45,245 nucleotides of DNA from Tumebacillus flagellatus (lineage in GTDB: Bacteria > Bacillota > Bacilli > Tumebacillales > Tumebacillaceae): assembly GCF_000714935.1 (NCBI RefSeq), contig NZ_JMIR01000038.1, forward strand, positions 1-45,245, read 5' to 3'. The notes under the pieces were generated by a model, which had not been told where the DNA came from, did no database searches, and worked only from the letters and a program-made list of their open reading frames with translations. Each line of letters begins with the position of its first letter. The first letter of the stretch is position 1. The position numbers and the translations under genes were made by a program. This document shows, one piece after another, positions 33,865-41,190 of this stretch.

Positions 33865-34479
33865 CTAAAACCCGTTTCGCAAGTACCCGTAAATCGTCTC
33901 CAGATAGTCGTCAAACGTCGTCGCCTCCGGATATTCCTCCGGTGAATCCCCTGGAAGCAGCACATTGAGGCTTCCGTCCATCAAAGGCACCAACGCGCCG
34001 TTGAGAGCTCCGGCGAGCATATGCGTGTACCCCTCGGGGTAACGATTGGGGAACAAGCGGTTCAACACCTCTTGAGAGGAGGCCAGGGAGCGGCGCAGGA
34101 CGCTGAGGAGATAAGGCTCCAGCGTGGGATACTGCTTGGAGAGCACGACGAGTTGGCGCATCTTCCGTAGATACTCTCCCGTAAACTGCAACTTGGTCAG
34201 TTGGTACATGACCTCAAGCGGTGTGGTGCTGTCGGGCAAACGTTCGAATAATGCTCTGACTTCGTCGACGTTCTTGGTTGATTCCGCCGCACTCGCCACC
34301 GCTTCTTCCTTGCAGGAGTAGTAGTTGGCGAACGTTCGGCGGGAGTACCCGGCGCGCTGCACCACATCCTCGACCACGAATCCGTCCAACCCCCGCTCCA
34401 TCGTCAGCTCGAACGCCGCGTCGGCCAACGCATGCGCGGTCGCTTCTCTCTTGATCTCACGCAAGCCGTGTTTGTTCAC
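33865..34479 (-). CDS. TetR family repressor of the efflux gene
   Basis: 204 residues from the GTG at 34479, preceded by GGTGGAGGTGTTCGAGCG. HTH at about 20-60 (FELTMERGLDGFVVEDVVQRA, GYSRRTFANYYSCKEEA). It is followed by the MFS gene and preceded by a promoter with a perfect-arm inverted repeat, so it very likely represses both genes and is released by a transported drug. Confidence 0.88.
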   Translation of the reverse strand: MNKHGLREIKREATAHALADAAFELTMERGLDGFVVEDVVQRAGYSRRTFANYYSCKEEAVASAAESTKNVDEVRALFERLPDSTTPLEVMYQLTKLQFTGEYLRKMRQLVVLSKQYPTLEPYLLSVLRRSLASSQEVLNRLFPNRYPEGYTHMLAGALNGALVPLMDGSLNVLLPGDSPEEYPEATTFDDYLETIYGYLRNGF

Positions 34480-34519
34480 CGCTCGAACACCTCCACCGTC
34501 GTTTCTCGTTGTTGGTACT

Positions 34520-34568
34520 ACAGTATCACAAACTTGCCCAATGTGCAATTATGCTCATTGAGCAAGTT
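34520..34568 (-). promoter_or_regulatory. Promoter and operator of tetR-MFS
   Basis: Minus strand TTGCAC (34548-34543), 17 bases, TACTGT (34525-34520). The inverted repeat AACTTGCcCAATG (34531-34543) and CATTGaGCAAGTT (34556-34568) overlaps the -35 and spacer. Confidence 0.8.
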
Positions 34569-34580
34569 TTCGCTTTGGGC

Positions 34581-34609
34581 AAAAAAGAAACATCCCGCGT
34601 GTGGGATGT
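34581..34609 (-). terminator. Intrinsic terminator of cassette 2
   Basis: Minus strand: ACATCCC-acacgc-GGGATGT followed by TTCTTTTTT, 28 bases after the stop at 34637. Confidence 0.85.
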
Positions 34610-34636
34610 CATAGGTCGCACGATATAGGAGGATGA

Positions 34637-35212
34637 CTACCTCCCCGATCTGCCAGCATTCATGCTGCGAAGTGCCGCATCCGAATTTTCCATCGTTCGT
34701 TTACATTCGGGTTCGTTTCGGTCGGTGAGCATTTCGACAAGCTCTTCAAGGGGATCGGTCAATCCGTTTTTCTGGAAGATGTTCAGGGCTTTCTCGATAG
34801 ATGCACAAGCAGATTTTGTCTTGTTGCGAGCAAAGAATATGTAGGCGAGATTCTTATACGCTCTGCCTTGCTCTGGATGATCAACCGGCGCAATTCGTAA
34901 GACATCTATTGTATATTGTCTTGCATCGGCAAGGTGAATCGCTTCTTGATTAGAACCCCAATAATTGACCAGCGCTTCCTCGGCCCGATTGTTTTGGTAG
35001 GTCACGACTCGTACCAAGGAGAGATGGTCGAGTAATAGCTCGAAGTCGGAGCCCGTTGTCAGGTCATACGCATATTCACGTGCCAATACATCACGTTCTA
35101 GCGGATAAATTTGTTTGAGGGCGTTGTTCAATGAATGCTCGATTAACAGGAGGAGCAGGTGTTGCCCGGCTTGCGTATTGAGAAATGTTTGGACGTTGGT
35201 CGGCAAGTTCAC
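34637..35212 (-). CDS. TPR-containing partner protein, cassette 2
   Basis: 191 residues from a GTG overlapping the regulator stop (GTGA). Paralogue of the protein at 12703-13272 along its length: both share TQAGQxLLLLLxE, ELLLDHLSLVRVV, NYWGS, and HPEQGRAYKNLAY with the following TPR-like helix pair. No HTH, signal or membrane helix. Conservation of the pair with its regulator in both cassettes shows it is an integral part of the system; mechanism unknown. Confidence 0.75.
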   Translation of the reverse strand: MNLPTNVQTFLNTQAGQHLLLLLIEHSLNNALKQIYPLERDVLAREYAYDLTTGSDFELLLDHLSLVRVVTYQNNRAEEALVNYWGSNQEAIHLADARQYTIDVLRIAPVDHPEQGRAYKNLAYIFFARNKTKSACASIEKALNIFQKNGLTDPLEELVEMLTDRNEPECKRTMENSDAALRSMNAGRSGR

Positions 35213-36507
35213 AGGACAATCCCTCGGCTTTCCCGCGTTTTCAGATTGTACGTGAGCATCTCAGAAATTGTCTCATAGGCTTTCAAGGAATCGTTCGTCC
35301 GGGCGTAGTGTGCTGACAGTTCTTGCATCGTCTGTTCATACTCGTTGTAGCTGCCCACGAGTTTGTAGCAATCGGCTGACTTCTTGAAAAGCTTGGAGGC
35401 GAAGTCTGTTTGGTGGCGTGCTTGTGCGATCTTCGCCTGCACTCTCAGGGCGAGAGCGTAGTGTTCGTGATTCTGCGGCAAGAGGTCTTTGGCTCTCTGG
35501 CTTGACTCATAGGCTTGATCCAGTTTTGACCGTTCCACTTGGATTTTGGAGAGTTCCGCGAAGGCAACACCTGCGTCTTCCGGTTTCTTCATATGTAGAA
35601 ACTCATCTGCAATCTGGCGGACGATTTGTTCCGCTTCTCTAGCTTGTCCGGTTGAAGCTTGAATCACGGCTACCTTTAGTTTCGTCATGACTTGACGGTG
35701 TTTATTTTGAGCTTGCTCTGTATACAAAATGGCGAGCTCGGCATACTCAATGGACTCCTCCAGCTGTTCCGAATGAAGGCAAGTCTGAGACATTTGCAGG
35801 TACAGATCGCCGAGGTCTTCCAGACAATTCAGATGGAGAAGGGTTTCTGCCAAGCTCTGAAGTGTTTCCAACGATTCTTTGAGTTTACCCATTCGTTGCT
35901 GTGCGTTCCCCAGCTCCATTTGGGTGGTCGCGAGAAGTTTCTGTTCGGAAAGCGAAGTCGTGTCGGTGTCAGCCAAAGCCTGCATGAAGTGATACTCCGC
36001 AATTTGGTAGCGATGGCGGCGCATTTCGTATACCCCATTGAGGTAGTGGAGTTTTAGGTGAAGGTTTTTTCCTAGATGAACTCGCGCTTTGGAAGAGAGT
36101 AAATCAAGTCTTTGCTTCGCTTCCTCCAACATGTCCAGTTGCAGCATGCAAAATATGATGTGGTACGAAACCTCGAACGGTTCCACTTTGGCGTTGCATT
36201 CCTCGGTGATCTCATGCAACATACGCAACGCGCTTGAGAATTGCTCGTTCTCGACCAGAGCTCTGGCGATCTGAAAACGCGATGTATAGTTCAGGTTCAT
36301 CGTCGCATTCTTCATCAAGTCTTCGAGAGGAACTTCGAGCCGAGCTGCAATTTTTTTCAAAACCTCGTGGGACGGGTTGGCTTTGTCGGATTCAATCTGG
36401 CTCACCATGGACGGAGTGATAATCCCCTCGGCTAAACCGGATTGGGTCAAGCCCTTCTGTAGACGACAGATGCGAATCTTTTGCCCAAGAGTTTGTGTGA
36501 CCTTCAT
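35209..36507 (-). CDS. XRE-TPR regulator, cassette 2 (RRNPP-like, 432 residues)
   Basis: HTH_XRE at about 7-61 (LGQKIRICRLQKGLTQSGLA, TPSMVSQIESDKANPS) and a long TPR-type helical domain. Strong paralogue of 13269-14567: same length, same ending (TRESRGIVL), same 4-base overlap with its partner gene. The ATG at 36507 follows GGAGGTGGTTAAC. A TGTCA-N9-TGACA palindrome lies 114 bases upstream, exactly as in cassette 1. Confidence 0.87.
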   Translation of the reverse strand: MKVTQTLGQKIRICRLQKGLTQSGLAEGIITPSMVSQIESDKANPSHEVLKKIAARLEVPLEDLMKNATMNLNYTSRFQIARALVENEQFSSALRMLHEITEECNAKVEPFEVSYHIIFCMLQLDMLEEAKQRLDLLSSKARVHLGKNLHLKLHYLNGVYEMRRHRYQIAEYHFMQALADTDTTSLSEQKLLATTQMELGNAQQRMGKLKESLETLQSLAETLLHLNCLEDLGDLYLQMSQTCLHSEQLEESIEYAELAILYTEQAQNKHRQVMTKLKVAVIQASTGQAREAEQIVRQIADEFLHMKKPEDAGVAFAELSKIQVERSKLDQAYESSQRAKDLLPQNHEHYALALRVQAKIAQARHQTDFASKLFKKSADCYKLVGSYNEYEQTMQELSAHYARTNDSLKAYETISEMLTYNLKTRESRGIVL

Positions 36508-36552
36508 GTTAACCACCTCCATGTTTATTAAGCTCATAGACAAAAGAATAAA

Positions 36553-36574
36553 CCACCCAACTTGTAATGGGTGG
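36553..36574 (-). terminator. Hairpin between pro-peptide genes and regulator, cassette 2
   Basis: CCACCC-attacaagtt-GGGTGG followed on the minus strand by TTTATTCTTTT, 46 bases before the regulator start. It can end the receptor/pro-peptide transcript. Because it also lies downstream of the TGTCA site, it may act as an attenuator for the regulator. Confidence 0.7.
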
Positions 36575-36619
36575 CTTTTTCGATGGAAGTGTTTGTTGAA
36601 ATATAAGCGACAGGAAAGT

Positions 36620-36663
36620 ATGTCAGTTTGACACTGACATGTTCAGCTCGTAGCAATGTCAGT
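36620..36663. promoter_or_regulatory. TGTCA-N9-TGACA site plus extra half-site, cassette 2
   Basis: ATGTCAGT-ttgac-ACTGACAT (36620-36640), an 8+8 perfect palindrome, and a further ATGTCAGT half-site at 36656-36663. The core palindrome starts 114 bases upstream of the regulator at 36507. Confidence 0.75.
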
Positions 36664-36675
36664 CGAAGTGGAGGA

Positions 36676-36924
36676 TTATCCCTTGACTGCAACGATGCCC
36701 AAGGGATCAGGGTCATGATAAATTGCAACGGTCACTCCCGAAGGGTCGGGATCATGCCAAGTTGCAACGATTACTCCCGAAGGGTCGGGATCGTACCAAC
36801 TAGCAACAGTTACACCAGAAGGTTCAGGATCTGACCATTCAGAGGATTTTGTTACAGTAGTTCCCTGCATCATGCATCCGATAACTGCACATAACAGCAT
36901 CCCAAGTGCTATTCGTTTTAGCAC
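36676..36924 (-). CDS. Multi-copy pro-peptide with four 13-residue repeats (candidate pheromone precursor)
   Basis: 82 residues from a GTG with AAGGAGAGG upstream. The signal sequence MLKRIALGMLLCAVIGC ends in a lipobox-like VIGC (Cys17). After a short linker come four tandem units at 29-41, 42-54, 55-67 and 68-80: EWSDPEPSGVTVA, SWYDPDPSGVIVA, TWHDPDPSGVTVA, IYHDPDPLGIVAV, then KG. At DNA level the repeat is 39 bases. The exported, repeated short sequence looks like a polyprotein that yields several copies of a peptide signal. It lies 85 bases downstream of the single-unit pro-peptide in the receptor operon. Confidence 0.82.
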   Translation of the reverse strand: MLKRIALGMLLCAVIGCMMQGTTVTKSSEWSDPEPSGVTVASWYDPDPSGVIVATWHDPDPSGVTVAIYHDPDPLGIVAVKG

Positions 36925-37009
36925 AATACCCTCTCCTTACCAAGAAACTAAAAAAATCATTATCGAAATACAGTTGAACTATTAGTACCCGCGATATTTA
37001 TGACGATCG

Positions 37010-37141
37010 TTACTTTTTGATCAAAACAATACCCAGCGGCTCTGGATCAGACCAAGTTGCAGCTTTTGAAAACGTTGCCCCCCCAATCAAGCATCCAAGT
37101 ACTGCACACAACAGAAGCCCAGCCGAAATTCGTTTTTTCAT
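37010..37141 (-). CDS. Single-unit pro-peptide, cassette 2 (candidate signalling peptide precursor)
   Basis: 43 residues: signal sequence MKKRISAGLLLCAVLGC with lipobox-like VLGC (Cys17), then a tail ending AATWSDPEPLGIVLIKK. The WSDPEPLGIV unit matches the repeats of the neighbouring 82-residue precursor. Its ATG overlaps the TAA stop of the receptor gene by one base (TAATG), with GGGAGG just upstream, as in cassette 1. Size and position are those of AimP/Phr-like precursors. Confidence 0.82.
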   Translation of the reverse strand: MKKRISAGLLLCAVLGCLIGGATFSKAATWSDPEPLGIVLIKK

Positions 37142-38328
37142 TAAAAGCCCTCCCTGTCCGCAAACTCAAAATCATTTCGTGAATATTTACGCTCAAGTTC
37201 ATAGTAACGCATCGCGGATAACGCGTCACCACTCTTTGCGTAGTACTCGAAAAGACATTTACAAGCGAGTATTCGAATTTCTTGACTTACTTGTAAATCC
37301 TGAATAACCGCATCTGCATGCATGGGGTCATCCAATAATACCGTACACATGATCTGAACTTTGTGCCAGTATTCAGGGAATTGCTTCAGGACTTCTCGGT
37401 GCTCGTCTACAATGTTGAGAGCCGCTTCAAAGTTGCCAAGTTTCATTAGTGATTTCACATAGTCCTTGACTACTCTTACAAGAATTTGTGGAAATTGATT
37501 TGCATACTCTATGGCATTTTCTAATAACTCCGCAGAAACACTGTAGTTACCCATAAGGTATTCAGTCCTTGCGGCGTTAATATGCCCATGGCTTATTTGC
37601 TTCGGATTTCCCGAATTTCTAAAGTGATCCAAGGATTTGTAGGCGAATTCTCTTGAAGTGTCTAAATCTCCACGGTCCCAATACATAACCATTCGGTTAT
37701 AGGCGAGAATGCCCAAGACTTGAAAATCATCAGATGACACTTCCTCAACCAATTGGAGCATTTCTTCCGAACCACCGTAGTCCTTAATCCTCGCGCAGGT
37801 CATCATAAAGTTTGCAGGAACTAACTTTACAAGTCGATCATCTTGAAAATTCTTGTAGATTTTCGCTGCATACTGGAATGCTTGTTTCCATATTCGGTTT
37901 GCCTCTACATACTCTTGCAAGAGAAACTGGATTCTCCCCAAACTGTTCAGGGCGAATCCTCGCTCTGTCGCTCCAAGTGCAACTTGAACTAATTCAGTTG
38001 CAAGCGTATGAGCTCTCATCAACATGACTTTTGTTCGCGTTTTTGCTTCAAGGAGTGAAACCAACTCTTCCTCTTTTTTGTACGTATCCAACTGCCGCAA
38101 GCGTTCCTCCGTCACTCCCAACCCTTCAGCAATTCGCTCCAGAAGCGAAAGTGTGATCGGACGCTCACCGGCCAGGGTATTTCGAAACGTCTCGCGGTTT
38201 TCACCCAATCGCTCCGCAAACGCTCGGATCGTGAACGCACTCCCTTTTTCCTGCATCAATTCGAGAATTCGTCTGCCAATGGGGATTTTCCCAATGGTCA
38301 TCGTAGCTGTATGTTCAACGGTAGTCAT
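37141..38328 (-). CDS. XRE-TPR receptor, cassette 2 (AimR/RRNPP-like, 395 residues)
   Basis: Paralogue of 14892-16079 with identical length. HTH region IGRRILELMQEKGSAFTIRAF, GENRETFRNTLAGERPITLSLLE, followed by TPR-type helices (LGRIQFLLQEYVEANRIWKQAFQYA, NAARTEYLMGNYSVSAELLENAIEYA). The ATG at 38328 follows CGGAGGTTCAGTACCT; this start aligns with the paralogue (MTTVEHTA versus MSTIEHTA). It ends REGF-stop overlapping the pro-peptide start. Predicted to bind the WxDPxP peptide through its TPR domain. Confidence 0.85.
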   Translation of the reverse strand: MTTVEHTATMTIGKIPIGRRILELMQEKGSAFTIRAFAERLGENRETFRNTLAGERPITLSLLERIAEGLGVTEERLRQLDTYKKEEELVSLLEAKTRTKVMLMRAHTLATELVQVALGATERGFALNSLGRIQFLLQEYVEANRIWKQAFQYAAKIYKNFQDDRLVKLVPANFMMTCARIKDYGGSEEMLQLVEEVSSDDFQVLGILAYNRMVMYWDRGDLDTSREFAYKSLDHFRNSGNPKQISHGHINAARTEYLMGNYSVSAELLENAIEYANQFPQILVRVVKDYVKSLMKLGNFEAALNIVDEHREVLKQFPEYWHKVQIMCTVLLDDPMHADAVIQDLQVSQEIRILACKCLFEYYAKSGDALSAMRYYELERKYSRNDFEFADREGF

Positions 38329-38513
38329 AGGTACTGAACCTCCGGTGATTATCATCAGTTTGTTCAACAGTAAAATCAGAAGCAAAACAAATCACGAATT
38401 TAATTATATAAAAACCAAGGTGTCTTGTATATCTCTGGCAATAAAATTTTCTCAAAACTTCGTAATGAAATGTTTATGGCAACCCAGAAAATCGTAATAG
38501 AAATAGAAGATCA

Positions 38514-38602
38514 TCCATCATCGCAGAACCGTATGGCACTTTTGTGAGGAAATAAAAACGGGCCGCCGATCGCTCATCGGCGGTCTTACTTTTTGTATCA
38601 AA
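38514..38602 (+). repeat. Relic copy of the end of the 39564 gene and its terminator
   Basis: About 85 bases closely match 39828-39915: the last codons (coding GTFVRK-stop), then AATAAAAACGGG and the stem GCCGCCGAT-cgctc-ATCGGCGG with a T-rich tail. It shows that a second copy of the small secreted protein gene once stood here and was deleted down to its 3' end. The terminator may still work. Confidence 0.7.
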
Positions 38603-38645
38603 GCCCCTGTCTGCTTCCCTCCCGAAACGCTTACGAGGTTTTTTT

Positions 38646-38667
38646 ATGTCACTGTTGATTCTGACAT
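38646..38667. promoter_or_regulatory. TGTCA-N10-TGACA site upstream of secreted-protein gene
   Basis: ATGTCA-ctgttgattc-TGACAT, 193 bases before the start of the gene at 38860. Same half-sites as the sites upstream of the XRE-TPR regulators. Confidence 0.65.
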
Positions 38668-38859
38668 AATTTCATGCCATGTAATCAACCCCACTATGAG
38701 ACTCAACCACCTATACGACCTCAGCCATAGGTCTCTCATAAGTTTGCAATCAAAATAGAAACACTTTCGTAAAAATAAATAAGTAAAAGTAATGGACTGT
38801 ATCAATTTTGCATGTTATAAAAGATTATGAGTTACAGAATATTATTAGGGGAGATTCCA

Positions 38860-39453
38860 TTGAATTACAAAACCATCCTCACCATCGCTATGAGTACGAT
38901 GCTGCTTAGCTCTGCTCCGGCATTTGGGGCAGAATCCAAATCTGCTGAAAACAACTTTTCTTCCACTACCTTTACTCAACCGCACGCTGCAACTGATGCT
39001 GAACTGGCTCAGTACCCCTCAGTGGATGCAAAAGTTACAGTAGAGAAGCAAGACAAGGGCTACGGAGTCCATATGAAAAAACCGCAAGACCCGATCTACT
39101 CCTTAACCTCCCCTAACTGGTCCTACACAGGTCTTTATCCGGGGTCTTACATTGATACAATCGCAACATACACCCTTTCCACATCCCAACAAGTTGTTGT
39201 GAAAGCAGTTCAATACCCTACCGGTGTGATCTACGCAGGTAGAGTGGCTACAGCTGATTACCAATTGGTTGCCCAAGGAACGGGTGTTACGACAAATAGA
39301 TACACCGTCAATGGCAATTATGATTCCTCTGCTGTAACGTTCAGTTTCTATAATGTTTACCCCGGAACCTACAAACTGCGAATTTTTAACACCAACACAA
39401 ACATTGATACCCGTTGCGACATCTCGGGCAACGGCTACGTGTATTATTACTAA
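38860..39453 (+). CDS. Secreted protein of unknown family
   Basis: 197 residues from a TTG with GGGGAGATTCCA upstream. Signal peptide MNYKTILTIAMSTMLLSSA, with cleavage likely after AFGA (about 24). The mature part is beta-rich, with many Y, T and V (YSLTSPNWSYTGLYPGSYIDTIATY, FYNVYPGTYKLRIFNTN), ending GNGYVYYY, like a small jelly-roll or cell-surface domain. No family recognised. The TGTCA-type site upstream makes it a candidate output of the peptide system. Confidence 0.72.
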   Translation: MNYKTILTIAMSTMLLSSAPAFGAESKSAENNFSSTTFTQPHAATDAELAQYPSVDAKVTVEKQDKGYGVHMKKPQDPIYSLTSPNWSYTGLYPGSYIDTIATYTLSTSQQVVVKAVQYPTGVIYAGRVATADYQLVAQGTGVTTNRYTVNGNYDSSAVTFSFYNVYPGTYKLRIFNTNTNIDTRCDISGNGYVYYY

Positions 39454-39563
39454 GATTTCAAAGTCTACTCAAAGTAATGGTGGGCTTTCGAACACCCCTT
39501 CCTTTACCTCGTTAGCATGTTTTGGTACAATTAATCACGCACATCAATAGTGGAGGTGATTTT

Positions 39564-39872
39564 TTGAAATTCATGAACAAAACCGCCCTAGTCATCACTG
39601 GTTTTGCCTTGGTTGCAGGATTTGGTGCCGTATCCGTATCTGCATTTGCCACAACCGATACTCCAACGATGACTGAACCCCACAAGATGACTGAGGAAGA
39701 GCTTACAGCTGGAATGAAAGAGATTCAAACGATTCAAACCAAGTTCGCCATCTATGAACGCAATGATCAGGCGAAAATCACCGATCAGGACGTTGTCGTT
39801 TCTAATGTTGCCTCCGCGGATGCGAAAACGACCATCATCGCGGAAACGTATGGCACCTTTGTTAGGAAATAA
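39564..39872 (+). CDS. Small secreted protein
   Basis: 102 residues from a TTG, GTGGAGGTGATTTT upstream. Signal peptide MKFMNKTALVITGFALVAG, cleavage likely after VSAFA (about 29). The mature part of about 73 residues is mostly helical and charged (EEELTAGMKEIQTIQTKFAIYE), ending TYGTFVRK. No family recognised. A relic of a second copy lies at 38514-38602, so the gene has undergone local duplication. Confidence 0.7.
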   Translation: MKFMNKTALVITGFALVAGFGAVSVSAFATTDTPTMTEPHKMTEEELTAGMKEIQTIQTKFAIYERNDQAKITDQDVVVSNVASADAKTTIIAETYGTFVRK

Positions 39873-39876
39873 AAAC

Positions 39877-39910
39877 AGGCCGCCGATCACTCATCGGCGG
39901 CCTTATTTTT
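39877..39910 (+). terminator. Intrinsic terminator after the small secreted protein
   Basis: AGGCCGCCGAT-cactc-ATCGGCGGCCTT followed by ATTTTT. Confidence 0.9.
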
Positions 39911-39956
39911 CGTATCAAATTCGCCTTTATTCAGTTTTTGTTCTGGAGAATGAAAG

Positions 39957-40526
39957 ATGTTAAAACCCACGATCTTGATCATAGTAGCAACGATTCTGTA
40001 TGTCCTAGGCTTGACACAGAAGATTTCAAAGAAACAACCACCAATTCGAATCTTCGCTTTTTCTGCAATGTACTTCTACATCGTATCCGTTTTGTGTGTC
40101 GTGTTTTTCCCATTGCCAATCCAACAGAGCTACTTGGAGCATTTGCGCAGCCTGCCCGAACTTCCGCAAAACAACTTTGTGCCTTTCCGAGACATAATAA
40201 GCGTTGTCACTCACGACAGGCTTCCTGACGCAATGAAACAGATTGGCGGTAACGTTTTGCTATTTTGTCCGTTTGGTTTCTTGTTGCCTATTGCCGCTCC
40301 TCGTTTGAATTTCACAACAGTCTTACTGAGATGCATTGTCTTTTCGATACTGCTCGAATTGGTCCAATTGATTCTTGATACAGTTCTACATTACAATTAC
40401 CGAACGTGTGATGTGGATGACGTACTTCTAAACACAGTCGGTGTTGCCATCGGGTATTTGATCTGTACATTCCTAGATAAACCACTGGGAAATAAGTTGA
40501 GAAACATGCAGACTATCTCGACATAA
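39957..40526 (+). CDS. VanZ family membrane protein
   Basis: 189 residues with about five membrane helices. VanZ-like features are VVFFPLPI, the NFVPFRDI motif, GGNVLLFCPFGFLLP and the helix-end DVDDVLLNTVGVAIGY. VanZ proteins raise low-level teicoplanin resistance in enterococci; most homologues have no known role. CTGGAGAATGAAAG precedes the ATG. Confidence 0.88.
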   Translation: MLKPTILIIVATILYVLGLTQKISKKQPPIRIFAFSAMYFYIVSVLCVVFFPLPIQQSYLEHLRSLPELPQNNFVPFRDIISVVTHDRLPDAMKQIGGNVLLFCPFGFLLPIAAPRLNFTTVLLRCIVFSILLELVQLILDTVLHYNYRTCDVDDVLLNTVGVAIGYLICTFLDKPLGNKLRNMQTIST

Positions 40527-40528
40527 GA

Positions 40529-40562
40529 TAAGCCCTCGTTTCTTAGAAACGAGGGCTTATTT
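40529..40562 (+). terminator. Intrinsic terminator of vanZ-like gene
   Basis: AAGCCCTCGTTTC-ttag-AAACGAGGGCTT followed by ATTTGTT; may also end the convergent DUF2922 transcript. Confidence 0.85.
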
Positions 40563-40580
40563 GTTGATCCGAAGGTTTGC

Positions 40581-40796
40581 CTACAACTCGATCTTCACCA
40601 CGTTCGACTCCACGATCCGCGCCGAGAGCTTTTCGACGGCGAGACCTTGCGGGAAGCCGAAGATTCCTTTTTGGATCACGAGATCCATGACGTTGTGGAT
40701 CTCGGTGACAGTGAGGTTCGGTTTCGGTTCCGGGATGATGAGTTTGGCTTTTTTCTTGAGGTTGGTCATGAAGTTCAGTTCGAGATTGCGTTGCAT
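40581..40796 (-). CDS. DUF2922 family protein (copy 2)
   Basis: 71 residues, MQRNLELNFMTNLKKKAK... ending SARIVESNVVKIEL. Nearly the same as the copy at 8328, both in protein and surrounding DNA (stop-codon region to ribosome site). AAGGAGGGACTCTCC precedes the ATG. Second gene of a DUF1659-DUF2922 pair. Confidence 0.85.
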   Translation of the reverse strand: MQRNLELNFMTNLKKKAKLIIPEPKPNLTVTEIHNVMDLVIQKGIFGFPQGLAVEKLSARIVESNVVKIEL

Positions 40797-40827
40797 GGAG
40801 AGTCCCTCCTTGGGGCGTTTTTTGGGA

Positions 40828-41049
40828 TTAGATGCGGGTCAGGTCTTCACGGTTGGTCAGTTGGATGTGATGCAGTTGGTACGAGCTCAAACTTGCGAGC
40901 GCTTCACCGACGGCGTATACATCATCCTGTGCGGCGGACGGCAGAACGCGGGAGTAGCTCTTGTCTTTGTACAGCGGTGCGCCTTTCTCGTCAAAGCCGG
41001 TTTGCAGGTGCAACGACATGCTGGAGAAGCCCTCGTTGGTGTTGATCAT
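40828..41049 (-). CDS. DUF1659 family protein (copy 2)
   Basis: 73 residues (LHLQTGFDEKGAPLYKDK, YSRVLPSAAQDDVYAVGEALASL); close paralogue of 8573-8794. The ATG follows AGGAGGGATTTCAC. The conserved promoter-like element ends 25 bases upstream. Confidence 0.87.
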   Translation of the reverse strand: MINTNEGFSSMSLHLQTGFDEKGAPLYKDKSYSRVLPSAAQDDVYAVGEALASLSSYQLHHIQLTNREDLTRI

Positions 41050-41074
41050 GTGAAATCCCTCCTGAAGTTGTTAT

Positions 41075-41117
41075 GTCTTACACCTATACCGTGCAACGTC
41101 GGAGACAAAACAGGGAC
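41075..41117 (-). promoter_or_regulatory. Shared promoter-like element, copy 2 (upstream of DUF1659)
   Basis: Minus strand GTCCCTG, 15 bases, TGCACGGTATA-g-GTGTAAGA. Identical blocks and gap to 8825-8867 and 41958-42000. Confidence 0.75.
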
Positions 41118-41140
41118 AAAGCAAACTACTTTTTTGAGAA

Positions 41141-41170
41141 AAAAATAAAAGCCACCCGGAATCGAGTGGC
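41141..41170 (-). terminator. Intrinsic terminator of the DUF4359 operon
   Basis: Minus strand: GCCACTC-gattcc-GGGTGGC followed by TTTTATTTTTTT, 20 bases after the DUF4359 stop. Confidence 0.8.
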
Positions 41171-41190
41171 GTGCGTACTGCTGTTCTAAA

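Larger units (their letters stand above)
38329..38859. other. Long intergenic region between divergent cassette 2 and secreted-protein genes
   Basis: No intact gene. It holds the receptor promoter (minus-strand TATAATTAAA about 75 bases upstream of 38328), a relic repeat with terminator (38514-38602), a TGTCA-type palindrome (38646-38667) and an AT-rich stretch before the secreted-protein gene. Confidence 0.6.

Noticed and set aside
36690-36845. Regular 39-base direct repeats that could suggest a CRISPR array
   Set aside because: The repeats are contiguous with no spacers and stay in frame, coding the 13-residue units; there are no cas genes.
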